NCBI GenBank assembly: GCA_020061105.1
Contig: JAGUYW010000043.1
Coordinates: 1-50,343 of the forward strand
Origin: Anaerolineales bacterium
GTDB taxonomy: Bacteria; Chloroflexota; Anaerolineae; Anaerolineales; UBA4823
Length of the DNA: 50,343 nucleotides
Direction: 5' to 3'
The notes beneath the pieces are model-generated. The model was given only the letters and a program-made list of their open reading frames with translations, searched no databases and was not told where the DNA came from. Made by a program: the position numbers and the translations under genes. This document shows, piece by piece, positions 19,699 to 28,495 of this stretch (position 1 is the first letter of the stretch; each line of letters begins with the position of its first letter).

Positions 19699-21036
19699 TC
19701 ACTTGCCAGGCGCCATTTTTCTCTCATAAATTGCATCTTCAGTGCGCAAATAGCCCCGAATCAAGTGGCTGACTGCCCAACGCAAGGGCTCGGGAGGCCA
19801 GGGGATCATACGACGGTTGACAAACCACACCTCGGTCAGGTCAGTCTGGCGTTCCAGGATCATGTCAGCGAGTGTGCATCCGTTTAAATGCGTCATCGAG
19901 ACGCCATGTCCCACGCAGCCCAAACTGTAGACGGCGCGCTTGTCTCCTAAATATCCAATCGCCGGGGCCATATCCACTGGCACGGAAACCGGCCCACCCC
20001 AATGATGGGTAAATCCAATTCCTTTCAAAGCAGGGAAAAGGCGCACCACATCGCGTTCCAGATCGTCGAACACGCGTGGCGCAATATCCCGCTCCATGTC
20101 TCGACCATAGGTAATACTAACATCACTGCCGCCCATCACCAGGCGGTTGTCGATCGTCAGGCGAAAATAATGCACCAGGTTGCGAGCATCTTCAACTCCC
20201 TGGCGGTTCTTCCAGCCGATGCTCCCAAGTTGCTCAGGACTGAGCGGTTCAGTGATCACCATATGAGTAAAAACCGGCGCCTGTTTACTGATCAACCCAG
20301 GGATTAAGTGAGAATAGGCATTGGTAGCCAATACGATTTTATCCGCCTTAACCTGTCCGGAGGGAGTTTTGAGTGTAAAGCGTTCCTGGCGTTGGATTTC
20401 CTCCACAGGGGAACCCTCATAGATTTGAGCCCCCGCCTGCTGCGCGATACGCTTCAGTTCCCGAACATGTTTGACGGGGTCCAGCAATCCACAGCGCGGC
20501 TCCCACCACCCGCCTAAGAAGAGCGGCGAATCCACCTCGGCGCGGATGCTTTCGGCGTCGATCCACTCGATGCCAGAAATGCCCATAGAAGTCAGGATCT
20601 CCAGATCATGCTGGATGCGCTTCATATAGCCTGGCGTGGTAGCCGCACGCAAAAATCCTGGAAACCAGTAGTCTGACTGCATTTGGTGCTCTCTCACCAA
20701 TGCATCGACATAATCGACAGCACGCTCCATATACCGGTGCGCCTCCACTGTGCGCTGCTGGCCAAATAACAACTTGGTAACGGCTGGTTCCAGGCCAAAC
20801 AACGTCATCGAAAAGCCGCCGTTGCGCCCGCTGGCGCCATAACCAATCCATTCTGCTTCCAGAACCGCAACTTTCATTCCAGGGCTAAGCTTACACAGGT
20901 TATATGCTGTCGATAGTCCTGTAAAACCTCCGCCAATGATAGCAACATCCACTTGAAGATTACCTTCAACTGGAGCATTCGGCGCATACGGTCCATAGGC
21001 AGCCAACCAATAGGATTTTTCGCTGAATTCTTGCAT
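19699..21036 (-). CDS. FAD-dependent oxidoreductase, DAO family (PuuB-like)
   Basis: 445 residues. The N-terminal Rossmann FAD motif [17 protein letters not shown] is followed by the second dinucleotide segment [11 protein letters not shown] and a typical DAO-family C-terminal FAD contact near [14 protein letters not shown]. The order and length resemble gamma-glutamylputrescine oxidase and similar amine or amino-acid oxidases; the substrate is not certain. The frame is open to a GTG at 21075, but ATG 21036 follows AAGGA with good spacing. A minus-strand TATAAT (21092 to 21087) lies about 50 bases upstream. Confidence 0.88.
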   Translation of the reverse strand: MQEFSEKSYWLAAYGPYAPNAPVEGNLQVDVAIIGGGFTGLSTAYNLCKLSPGMKVAVLEAEWIGYGASGRNGGFSMTLFGLEPAVTKLLFGQQRTVEAHRYMERAVDYVDALVREHQMQSDYWFPGFLRAATTPGYMKRIQHDLEILTSMGISGIEWIDAESIRAEVDSPLFLGGWWEPRCGLLDPVKHVRELKRIAQQAGAQIYEGSPVEEIQRQERFTLKTPSGQVKADKIVLATNAYSHLIPGLISKQAPVFTHMVITEPLSPEQLGSIGWKNRQGVEDARNLVHYFRLTIDNRLVMGGSDVSITYGRDMERDIAPRVFDDLERDVVRLFPALKGIGFTHHWGGPVSVPVDMAPAIGYLGDKRAVYSLGCVGHGVSMTHLNGCTLADMILERQTDLTEVWFVNRRMIPWPPEPLRWAVSHLIRGYLRTEDAIYERKMAPGK

Positions 21037-21086
21037 CCTCATATCCTTTCTCGTAATCGGGCAAGCGGAATCCAAACACTATCTAT

Positions 21087-21111
21087 ATTATAGCGCTCAT
21101 CCTGATATACT
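21087..21111. promoter_or_regulatory. Divergent promoter pair
   Basis: Minus strand: TATAAT at 21092-21087 drives the DAO oxidoreductase. Plus strand: extended -10 TGA-TATACT (21103-21111) drives arfB. The plus-strand start point falls on the A of the arfB ATG (21118), predicting a leaderless mRNA. The two elements are only 13 bases apart, so the promoters probably compete. Confidence 0.6.
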
Positions 21112-21117
21112 TAACCC

Positions 21118-21543
21118 ATGATCGAGATCACGCCGCTAGTAAAACTCGAGCAGCATGAGGTTCAATTAGAATTTGTTCGCGCCTCTGGCCCAGGCGGTCA
21201 GAACGTCAATAAAGTCGCCACTTCGGTGCAATTACGCTTCGATGTGCGCAATTCGCCTTCCTTGCAAGAAGATGTAAAAGAACGTTTGATCCAATTAGGC
21301 GGCAGCCGGATAACAGACGATGGTGTTCTGATTATCGAAGCCAGGCGCTTCCGCACCCAGGAACAAAACCGGTTGGACGCCTTACGCCGGCTGACCTTAT
21401 TAATTCAAAAAGCGCTGCAAAAGCCAAAAACCCGCCGGGCAACCCGCCCAAGCCCGGCAGCGAAGGCGCTGCGGATAGACGAAAAGAAGAAGAGGGGACA
21501 AATCAAACGCACGCGGCGCGTTACTCCTCACGATTGGGAATAG
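21118..21543 (+). CDS. arfB: Ribosome-rescue peptidyl-tRNA hydrolase ArfB (YaeJ)
   Basis: 141 residues. Frees stalled ribosomes that lack a stop codon by hydrolysing peptidyl-tRNA. It contains the GGQ motif at 26-28 in RASGPGGQNVNKVATSVQLR, as in class-1 release factors, and no codon-recognition domain. The basic C-terminal tail (EKKKRGQIKRTRRV) is the part that enters the empty mRNA channel. There is no ribosome site; the promoter position predicts a leaderless message. Confidence 0.93.
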   Translation: MIEITPLVKLEQHEVQLEFVRASGPGGQNVNKVATSVQLRFDVRNSPSLQEDVKERLIQLGGSRITDDGVLIIEARRFRTQEQNRLDALRRLTLLIQKALQKPKTRRATRPSPAAKALRIDEKKKRGQIKRTRRVTPHDWE

Positions 21544-21571
21544 CCTTCCGGTAAATGCGCTGAAAAAACTA

Positions 21572-21580
21572 TGCTATACT
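21572..21580 (+). promoter_or_regulatory. Extended -10 promoter for the E1-to-UbiA gene run
   Basis: TGC followed by TATACT. The predicted start is near 21587, about 45 bases before ATG 21632 and three bases before an in-frame TTG at 21590. No other convincing promoter was seen before the terminator at 30635, which fits one long transcript. Confidence 0.5.
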
Positions 21581-21631
21581 TGCCCAAGATTGGTTCCTGT
21601 CTTGGATGTTGCCGCGCCTGATTTTCTACTT

Positions 21632-23617
21632 ATGAATCCCCCTTCCTCTGCCGATCTTTACCGGATGCTCTATCTGATGCGCCGTTTTGACGAAACGGTG
21701 CTGGAGAACTTTGCCTCCGGTGTCTTCTTCGGCACGACTCACACTTATCTCGGGCAAGAGGCCAACGCTGCTGGCATACTCAGCCATCTTCAGGTTGGCG
21801 ACATCGTCTTCAGTAACCATCGCTGCCACGGGCACTTCCTGGCTTACGGCGGCGACCCACGCGCCTTATTCGCCGAACTGATGGGGCGTTCGACCGGGGT
21901 GTGCAGCGGGCGCGGCGGTTCGCAACACTTGCATTGGAAGAATTTTTATTCCAACGGCGTGCAAGGCGGCATTACGCCCATCGCGAGTGGAATCGCGCTG
22001 GCAGAGAAACGCAAATCCGGCGATCTCCCGCCCGACCAGCGTCCGGTGGCAATCGCTTTCCTGGGCGATGGCACGCTGGGCGAAGGCGTCGTTTACGAAG
22101 CGCTCAACCTGGCTGCCCTTTGGCAGGCGCCGGTATTGTTTGTGTTGGAAAACAATCACATCGCCCAAACCACACCAACCCACCAGGCTATTGCCGGCAA
22201 CATGGCGGCGCGCTTTAAGGCCTTCGGTATTCCAACTTATGAAATTGACAGCAGCGATGTACTGGAAATTCTGCCGGTCGCCGGGCGATTGCTCAGCGAA
22301 GTTCGCCAACAACAAGCGCCGCGCGCCTTGATCTTACACACCTGCCGTTTCGGTCCACATTCCAAGGGCGACGATACCCGCCCGCAAGCCGAAATCGACA
22401 CGCTGCGCCAGCAGCGTGATCCGCTGGCAATCCACGCACCCCGCCTGGCGCCAGCCGAACGCACGGCCATCGAAGCCCAGATAGACGAAACCATCCAACG
22501 TGCTTACCAGCAGGCCTTGCAAGACCCATTTCCAACCTTTTCGCGTTTGAACGTTTACACGTTTGAACGTTTACACGTTACAGAATCCCAACGATCTTCC
22601 GCCACCGTCCTTGAGTCCATCAATGCCGCCTTGCACAGCGCCCTGGCTGATGACCCTGCCGTGTTGCTGCTCGGCGAGGATTTGCTCGATCCATACGGCG
22701 GGGCTTTCAAGGTCTGCCGCGGCCTTTCCAGCGCCTTCCCGGGGCGAGTGTTGAGTACGCCTATCTCAGAAGCCGGCTTTACCGGGTTGGCGACCGGCAT
22801 GGCGCTACGCGGTCTGCGCCCAGTGGTCGAGATCATGTTTGGCGATTTTGTCGCCCTGATCGCCGACCAGGTGATCAACCACGCTGCCAAGTTTCGTTGG
22901 ATGTACAACGAACAGGTGAATGTTCCGTTAGTCATCCGCGCCCCCATGGGCGGGCGGCGCGGTTACGGGCCTACCCACAGCCAAAGCCTGGAAAAACACT
23001 TCCTGGGCGTCCCTGGCCTATCTGTACTGGCGCCGACCGCCCTGGGTGATCCCGGCGCGCTGCTCTACCAGGCCATTCGTAACACCCAAGATCCGGTGTT
23101 GTTCATCGAAAATAAGCTGCTCTACTTGCAACGTTTACATACCCCGCAAAGCCTGGCAGAGTTCGAAATTCGCCAATCTTACCCCCAGGCTGTGCCTTTT
23201 GCGCCCACCTATCATCTCTTGCTGCAAGACGCCCCGCCGCCAACCCTGACCCTGGCAGCGTACGGGTACATGGCCGAATTGGCTATGCAAGCAGCGCTGA
23301 AACTGGCTTATGAATTCGAAGTTTTCTGCGAACTGGTGATCCCGACACAGCTTGCGCCTTTCGAGTTAGACCCGATCATCGACTCAGCTAAGCGCACCCA
23401 ACGCCTGGTAACCATCGAGGAAGGTACGATGAGCCTGGGTTGGGGCGCCGAGACCCTGGCGCAAACCGCCCAGGCGCTGGGTGCAGGCTTGCTGGCTGCC
23501 CGGCGCGTTGCAGCGTTGGATATCCCCGTCCCCGCCAGCGGCCCTCTGGAAGCAGCAATGCTGCCGGAAGTTGAACAGATTATAAGAGTCTGTCAGGAAG
23601 TTGCCCTCAAAGGGTAG
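21632..23617 (+). CDS. 2-oxoacid dehydrogenase E1, fused alpha and beta subunits
   Basis: 661 residues. Thiamine-diphosphate enzyme that decarboxylates a 2-oxoacid and normally passes the acyl group to lipoyl-lysine. The alpha part (about 6-300) has NHRCHGHFLAYGGDP, GRGGSQH and the ThDP motif FLGDGTLGEGVVYEA, ending near ENNHIAQTT. The beta part (about 323-661) has LLLGEDLLDPYGGAF, TPISEAGFTGLATGMAL and APMGGRRGYGPTHSQ. Both halves look intact. The linker is encoded by a 16-base tandem repeat. An in-frame TTG at 21590 would add 14 residues. The substrate (pyruvate, branched-chain or other) cannot be told. No E3 gene is in the window; the nearest lipoyl protein is at 24982. Confidence 0.9.
   Translation: MNPPSSADLYRMLYLMRRFDETVLENFASGVFFGTTHTYLGQEANAAGILSHLQVGDIVFSNHRCHGHFLAYGGDPRALFAELMGRSTGVCSGRGGSQHLHWKNFYSNGVQGGITPIASGIALAEKRKSGDLPPDQRPVAIAFLGDGTLGEGVVYEALNLAALWQAPVLFVLENNHIAQTTPTHQAIAGNMAARFKAFGIPTYEIDSSDVLEILPVAGRLLSEVRQQQAPRALILHTCRFGPHSKGDDTRPQAEIDTLRQQRDPLAIHAPRLAPAERTAIEAQIDETIQRAYQQALQDPFPTFSRLNVYTFERLHVTESQRSSATVLESINAALHSALADDPAVLLLGEDLLDPYGGAFKVCRGLSSAFPGRVLSTPISEAGFTGLATGMALRGLRPVVEIMFGDFVALIADQVINHAAKFRWMYNEQVNVPLVIRAPMGGRRGYGPTHSQSLEKHFLGVPGLSVLAPTALGDPGALLYQAIRNTQDPVLFIENKLLYLQRLHTPQSLAEFEIRQSYPQAVPFAPTYHLLLQDAPPPTLTLAAYGYMAELAMQAALKLAYEFEVFCELVIPTQLAPFELDPIIDSAKRTQRLVTIEEGTMSLGWGAETLAQTAQALGAGLLAARRVAALDIPVPASGPLEAAMLPEVEQIIRVCQEVALKG
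22545..22576 (+). repeat. Two tandem copies of a 16-base unit in the E1 linker
   Basis: The unit gtttgaacgtttacac occurs at 22545-22560 and again at 22561-22576, followed by the partial match gtta. Sixteen is not a multiple of three, so the two copies are read in different frames, and copy number decides whether the alpha and beta parts are in frame. Confidence 0.95.
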
Positions 23618-23671
23618 AATATTGGTACGGAACTTATTTTTAGCGATGAGTGAGTAGACAGGAATGAGACC

Positions 23672-24952
23672 ATGAACAACCCTTCTAAACCCAACCAACC
23701 CCAACTGTTTCACTGCCCGACCTGCGGCGCCAGCCTGCCCAACCCGGAAACCGCCACTGTGCGCTGCCAGTATTGCGGCAGCACCGTTGTGGCGCCGCCC
23801 GAAATGCTTCCCAAGAAGGAGAGCCCACGCCCAGCGAATGTCTTCCGGGTAGATGACGCCCCGGTGGTCATCCATACCGAAGTGTTTACCAACACCACCC
23901 GCAAAAAAGAACCCTTCGGCGCGGTCAATATGATCGGCCTGGTGATAGGCTTGCTGGTTGCCTGTGGTGTCCTGGTGGCCTTGGGCATCGGATTATTTAC
24001 AGCTTTCTCGGCTTCTACAACAGCAAGCAGTGTGATCATTCAGACCGAAGTGGTCCAGCCGACCGACCGTCCGACCGCCACGCCAACCCCACAGCCCAGC
24101 CCTACGCCAATCCCACCCATCAACCTGGTATTGCAATTTGGCGGCGAGGGCGTCGGCCCGGGCATGTTTGACGACCCACGCAGCATTGCCGTCGACATGG
24201 AGGGCTATATCTTTGTCGCGGATTACAACACCGGACGCTTGCAAAAATTCGACTCGAGTGGAAAGTTCCTCCAACTGATCAAGCTTGACCCCCCCTCCAA
24301 CAATTCCGACCTGATCTTCGACCTGGCAACGGATTATTTAGGCTACCTGTATGTTGCCCGCGGCGCTGACATCCTGGTGATTGACGGTCGCGACGGCAGC
24401 CTGGTCAACACCATCGACTTTCAATCCACCCGCCGCTTGTTCCGAAAAATTGCTATCGATCCGAGCAACCTGATTTACGCAGTGGTTGGCGGCTCTACGC
24501 CAACTGACAACCTGATTCAGATGAGCCTGGATGGGCAGATCGCCTGGGAAAACGAGGGATTTCTCTACAACCGAGACCCCAAAAGGCCTGGGAGACCCGA
24601 GGTGTTGGTAGTTGACGGTTTAGGAACGACATTTGTTCTCGACACAACCAATAAGCGCATTTACAAATTCAACCCACAAGGCCAGTTTGTAGACCAGTTT
24701 GGTGAAGGCGGTAATCAAGAAAACCAATTACTCGTCCCGACCGGGTTGGCAATCGATCCAAAAGGGCGCCTGTATGTCGGCGATTCCCGAATGATCAAGG
24801 TTTTTAGCAGCACCGGCAGCTTTATTCGGGCAGTTGAATTCGCCAACGAATTGGGTGGGATTAGAGATTTGACCATCGATCTGCAGGGTAAGTTATACGC
24901 AGTGACCAATCGGAATCTGGTTTTAGTTTTCGAAGTCAGGTTAGACGAATAA
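23672..24952 (+). CDS. Zinc-ribbon, single-pass membrane protein with NHL-type propeller
   Basis: 426 residues. An N-terminal zinc ribbon (HCPTCG, then RCQYCGSTVV, about 13-38) is followed by one membrane helix (about 90-115) and a Pro/Thr spacer (PTATPTPQPSPTPIPP). The C-terminal beta-propeller of NHL-like repeats (about 150-420) shows units such as DDPRSIAVDMEGYIFVADYN and PTGLAIDPKGRLYVGDS. The ribbon should be cytosolic and the propeller outside. Propellers of this kind bind protein or glycan; no catalytic motif is visible. ATG 23672 follows AGGAA. It lies 54 bases after E1 and 29 before the lipoyl chimera. The function is unknown. Confidence 0.83.
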   Translation: MNNPSKPNQPQLFHCPTCGASLPNPETATVRCQYCGSTVVAPPEMLPKKESPRPANVFRVDDAPVVIHTEVFTNTTRKKEPFGAVNMIGLVIGLLVACGVLVALGIGLFTAFSASTTASSVIIQTEVVQPTDRPTATPTPQPSPTPIPPINLVLQFGGEGVGPGMFDDPRSIAVDMEGYIFVADYNTGRLQKFDSSGKFLQLIKLDPPSNNSDLIFDLATDYLGYLYVARGADILVIDGRDGSLVNTIDFQSTRRLFRKIAIDPSNLIYAVVGGSTPTDNLIQMSLDGQIAWENEGFLYNRDPKRPGRPEVLVVDGLGTTFVLDTTNKRIYKFNPQGQFVDQFGEGGNQENQLLVPTGLAIDPKGRLYVGDSRMIKVFSSTGSFIRAVEFANELGGIRDLTIDLQGKLYAVTNRNLVLVFEVRLDE

Positions 24953-24981
24953 TTCATCAAGAAGAAAGATCGAAATCAAGG

Positions 24982-26118
24982 ATGTCCAAAGCCATTCTAA
25001 TTCCCTTACTCAATCCTAATGAGACCGAAGCGCTCATCGCCGGGCTGCACATTCAAGAAGGCCAGCAGGTCGCAGCCGGCGAAATCCTGTGCACCCTGGA
25101 GACTACAAAATCGACTGCGGACTTGCCGGCTGAACAGGATGGATACGTAATCGGGCTACGCTTTGCCGAAGGCGATACTGCTTCTGCTGGCGAGTTATTA
25201 TGCTACCTGGCGGAAAGCGCCGAGTGGCAGCCTCCTGCAGCGCCAGCGACAACCACGCCCACTCAAGACGCCCCACTACAAGCCGCTGCTCCTCCAGGGT
25301 TGCGCATCACCCGCCCCGCCCTGGAGATGGCGCAGCAGGCCGGCCTGGATTTGGCCAGCCTGCCTCAAGATCGCCTGTTGACTGAAAGTTTCGTGCGCGA
25401 CTGGATCGCCCAAAACAGTGGCGCAATGGCCTTGCAACCGCCCACCAGCGCTTTCGATGCAAGCGCGGTTGTGGTTTATGGCGGCGGCGGACACGGCAAA
25501 GCGGTCATCGACTTGCTGCGCGCCCTGGGGGTATACCGCGTGATCGGAATTTTGGATGACGGGATTGAGATAGGCGAGACCATCATGGGCGTTCCTGTCC
25601 TGGGTGGAGCAGAAGCGCTGCCCGAATTATTCGCCCAAGGGGTGCGCCTGGCAATTAACGCCGTCGGTGGGATTGGTAACATCGCCATCCGCATCAAAGT
25701 GTTCGAAAACCTGGCGGCGACCGGTTTTGTCTGCCCGGCGATCATTCACCCCAGCGCAGTCGTCGAACCCAGCGCGGTTCTGGCGCCAGGTGTGCAGGTC
25801 TTTGCTCAGGCTTATGTCGGCAGCGAAGCCCAGCTAGGCTTTGGCTGCATCGTCAACACCGGCGCCATCGTCTCGCACGATTGTCGCCTGGGTGATTACG
25901 CCAATATCTCGCCGGGTGCAATTCTGGCTGGCGAAGTGCAGGTCGGCGCCGCCGCCCTGGTGGGCATGAGCGCGACGATCAACTTGAGAGTAAGCATCGG
26001 AAATTACGCCCGCATCGGCAATAGCGCCACAGTCATTCGCGATGTACCCGAGAAGGGCGTGGTGCGCGCCGGGCAAACTCATCCCAGCCGGCCTACACCG
26101 GCATCATCGCAAGAATAA
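24982..26118 (+). CDS. Lipoyl domain + E1/E3-binding domain + NeuD-type acyltransferase chimera
   Basis: 378 residues. Residues 1-80 are a lipoyl domain with the modifiable lysine K43 in LETTKST. An Ala/Pro/Thr linker (81-105) leads to a peripheral-subunit-binding domain (about 106-142, RITRPALEMAQQAGLDLASL). So far this is the front of a 2-oxoacid dehydrogenase E2. From 160 on it is instead a NeuD/PglD-like sugar acyltransferase. That part has a nucleotide-type motif VVYGGGGHGKAVIDLL, then a left-handed beta-helix of hexapeptides with catalytic H299 in VSHDCRLGDY. NeuD-type enzymes normally acylate amino sugars from acyl-CoA. The acyl donor here may be the lipoyl arm (inference). The domain reading itself is firm. 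Confidence 0.88.
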   Translation: MSKAILIPLLNPNETEALIAGLHIQEGQQVAAGEILCTLETTKSTADLPAEQDGYVIGLRFAEGDTASAGELLCYLAESAEWQPPAAPATTTPTQDAPLQAAAPPGLRITRPALEMAQQAGLDLASLPQDRLLTESFVRDWIAQNSGAMALQPPTSAFDASAVVVYGGGGHGKAVIDLLRALGVYRVIGILDDGIEIGETIMGVPVLGGAEALPELFAQGVRLAINAVGGIGNIAIRIKVFENLAATGFVCPAIIHPSAVVEPSAVLAPGVQVFAQAYVGSEAQLGFGCIVNTGAIVSHDCRLGDYANISPGAILAGEVQVGAAALVGMSATINLRVSIGNYARIGNSATVIRDVPEKGVVRAGQTHPSRPTPASSQE

Positions 26119-26132
26119 ACCAAGGAGCAACC

Positions 26133-27311
26133 TTGAGCAAATATTCTATCCCAATGTCTTCTCCAGACCTGACCGAGGCCGAGCGCCAGGCCGTAGCAGC
26201 GGTCTTGCGCACTCCTCACCTGAGCATGGGAACAGAAATCCATGCCTTCGAACAGACTTTCCGTGAATTAACTGGCTTGCCTCACGCCATTGGCGTCAAC
26301 TCTGGCACCGCCGGGCTGCACCTGTGCGTGCATGCCGCTGGGGTGGGTGAAGGCGACCTGGCGCTTACCACCCCCTTTTCTTTTGTTGCTTCGACCAATG
26401 TGTTATTGTTCGAGCGCGCCACCCCAGTTTTTGTGGATGCCGATCCTCAAAGTGGCAATATCGACCCGCAGCACTTGAGACAGGCGGCGGCTGACTTAAC
26501 GGCTGGCGGCAGCGCTGCCCAACGCTGGTTGCCGCGACGCGGCGCGCCTCAAGATGGGCGCTTGAAAGCTTTGCTGCCGGTAGATGTCTTTGGCCAGCCG
26601 GCCGATATGGACGAAATCTGCGCAGTCGCCCGGCAGTATGATCTAAAAGTAATCGAAGATTCGTGTGAGGCCTTGGGAGCAGAATACAAGGGTCGTCCGG
26701 CTGGAACTTTGGGCGATTATGGGGTGTTTGCTTTTTATCCCAACAAACAGATCACCACCGCCGAGGGCGGCGTGATTGTCACCGGCGACGACCAAGCAGC
26801 GGCGCTGATGCTCGCCCTGCGCAACCAGGGCCGCGCGCCAGGCGATACCTGGCTGCAACACACGCATCTGGGCTACAACTACCGGCTGGATGAATTAAGC
26901 GCCGCGCTAGGAAGAGTGCAGATGGGACGCCTGGACGAAATGATCGAGAGGCGCACCCGGGTCGCTGCCTGGTATGAACAACGCCTGATCCATCTACCCG
27001 GCGTCGAGGCGCCTATCATCCAACCCACAACCACCCGCATGAGTTGGTTCGTCTATGTTGTGCGGTTCAACCCCGATCTCAATCGCGACCGTATCGCTCA
27101 ACATTTGGAAGCGCGCGGCATCCCTGCCCGTCCTTATTTTATCCCTATCCATTTGCAACCTTACATGGTGCAACGGTTCGGATATCGGGAGGGCGATTTT
27201 CCGGTCACAGAAGATCTTGGACGGCGCGGCCTGGCGCTGCCATTTTCGAGCGTAATGAGTGAAGCTCAAGTGGATATTGTGTGCCAGGCGCTGAAAGAGA
27301 GTTTCGCCTGA
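26133..27311 (+). CDS. DegT/DnrJ/EryC1-family aminotransferase
   Basis: 392-residue PLP enzyme of the family that aminates keto-sugars on nucleotide carriers. Visible signs are NSGTAGLHLCVHAAGVGEGD, VDVFGQPADMDEICAVA, the aspartate segment IEDSCEALGAEYKG and the PLP lysine K205 in FYPNKQITTAEGG. A stretch at about 125-147 is longer than in most relatives. The start is TTG 26133 with AAGGAG five bases upstream. It follows the lipoyl-NeuD chimera by 14 bases, matching the common pairing of a DegT aminotransferase and a NeuD-type N-acyltransferase acting in sequence on one sugar. Confidence 0.9.
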   Translation: MSKYSIPMSSPDLTEAERQAVAAVLRTPHLSMGTEIHAFEQTFRELTGLPHAIGVNSGTAGLHLCVHAAGVGEGDLALTTPFSFVASTNVLLFERATPVFVDADPQSGNIDPQHLRQAAADLTAGGSAAQRWLPRRGAPQDGRLKALLPVDVFGQPADMDEICAVARQYDLKVIEDSCEALGAEYKGRPAGTLGDYGVFAFYPNKQITTAEGGVIVTGDDQAAALMLALRNQGRAPGDTWLQHTHLGYNYRLDELSAALGRVQMGRLDEMIERRTRVAAWYEQRLIHLPGVEAPIIQPTTTRMSWFVYVVRFNPDLNRDRIAQHLEARGIPARPYFIPIHLQPYMVQRFGYREGDFPVTEDLGRRGLALPFSSVMSEAQVDIVCQALKESFA

Positions 27312-27330
27312 CAGAAAGGAGAAGATTCAT

Positions 27331-28476
27331 TTGACAATCCAATCACCCAGCTTTGGTTTTCCCCGCATGCGCCATGAAGCTGGTGAGCGCAGAGATTTTT
27401 TGCCCGAAACCATCGCCTTGTTGGACAGGCTCGGGGCAAAAATTTTTCTGGAACACGATTATGGCGTTGGCATGGGGTTTAGCAAAGAATATTACCAGGC
27501 AGTTGCTCCCAACGTACAATTTGTCTCCCATGAAGAGGCTTACAGGCAAGCCTTTGTGCTCGTCTTGCGTTGCCCCGCCGAAGAAGAATTGCGCTTGCTG
27601 CGCCCCAGCGCCTGTCTGTTATCGATGCTGCATTACCCTACCCGGCCGCAGCGCACCGAATTTATTCGCTCCTTAGGGATCGAAGCCATCTCGCTCGACT
27701 CGCTAAAAGATGATGTCGGCAGACGGTTGGTGGAAAACCTGCGCGCCGTGGCCTGGAATGGCCTGGAAGTTGCCTTCCGCACCCTGCGCACAATCTACCC
27801 CCATCCTGGTTTTGAAAGCCCGCATCGCGATTCGATTCATGCCACGCTTTTGGGCACGGGAGCGGTCGGTGTACATGTCTTGCAAGCTGCCATTCGCTAT
27901 GGCGATCTCAACCTATGGAAAGAGATGATCGAACGCCAGACGCCAGGAGTACAAGTTACCGCTGTGGATTACGATCTGACAGGCCGCCAGGATAAAATGC
28001 TGCCCATCCTGGAAAAAACCGATCTACTGATCGACGCTACACAGCGCCTGGATCCCAGCCGGCCGGTTATCCCGAACGAATGGATCGCCGTCATGCCGAA
28101 ACATGCCGTATTGCTCGACCTGTCGGTTGATCCGTATATTTGCGACGAATCGGCGCCCTCGGTGAAAGGCATCGAAGGCATCCCACAAGGCAACCTGGAC
28201 CAGTATGTCTTTGCCCCTGACGATCCGGCATATGACAGTATTCCTGAGTGTTTTCCAAAAGCCAACCGTCGCTATGCCATATCATGCTATTCCTGGCCTG
28301 GCATTCATCCAAAAGCATGTATGAGCATCTATGGGCAACAACTGCGCCCAATCTTACGGGTGTTGTTTGAAAAAGGGCTGCCTTCTGAAAACGGTTCCGA
28401 CCAACGCCCTGCTATCCGTGGGAAATTCTTCGAACGCGCCATCCAACGCGCCTTGCTTTCGCGCTGGCAACCGTAA
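27331..28476 (+). CDS. Alanine-dehydrogenase-like oxidoreductase, first paralogue
   Basis: 381 residues of the alanine dehydrogenase / N5-(carboxyethyl)ornithine synthase / saccharopine-type superfamily. There is an N-terminal substrate domain, then the NAD(P) motif LLGTGAVGVHVL (about 174-185). A histidine (H101 in SMLHYPTRP) and an aspartate (D267 in DLSVDPY) match the catalytic pair of alanine dehydrogenase. The active-site lysine of that enzyme appears to be arginine (R80 in VLRCP). The reaction could be reductive amination of a 2-oxoacid or reductive joining of an amine to one. TTG 27331 has AAAGGAG nine bases upstream. It is a clear paralogue of the next gene. Confidence 0.78.
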   Translation: MTIQSPSFGFPRMRHEAGERRDFLPETIALLDRLGAKIFLEHDYGVGMGFSKEYYQAVAPNVQFVSHEEAYRQAFVLVLRCPAEEELRLLRPSACLLSMLHYPTRPQRTEFIRSLGIEAISLDSLKDDVGRRLVENLRAVAWNGLEVAFRTLRTIYPHPGFESPHRDSIHATLLGTGAVGVHVLQAAIRYGDLNLWKEMIERQTPGVQVTAVDYDLTGRQDKMLPILEKTDLLIDATQRLDPSRPVIPNEWIAVMPKHAVLLDLSVDPYICDESAPSVKGIEGIPQGNLDQYVFAPDDPAYDSIPECFPKANRRYAISCYSWPGIHPKACMSIYGQQLRPILRVLFEKGLPSENGSDQRPAIRGKFFERAIQRALLSRWQP

Positions 28477-28495
28477 AAAACAAAAGAGAAGAATA

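Noticed and set aside
22545-22576. Possible CRISPR or larger repeat array
   Set aside because: Only two adjacent copies with no spacers, and inside a coding region.
28331-28495. 55-residue N-terminal extension of the second AlaDH-like protein
   Set aside because: It lies within the preceding gene in another frame and is absent from the paralogue.
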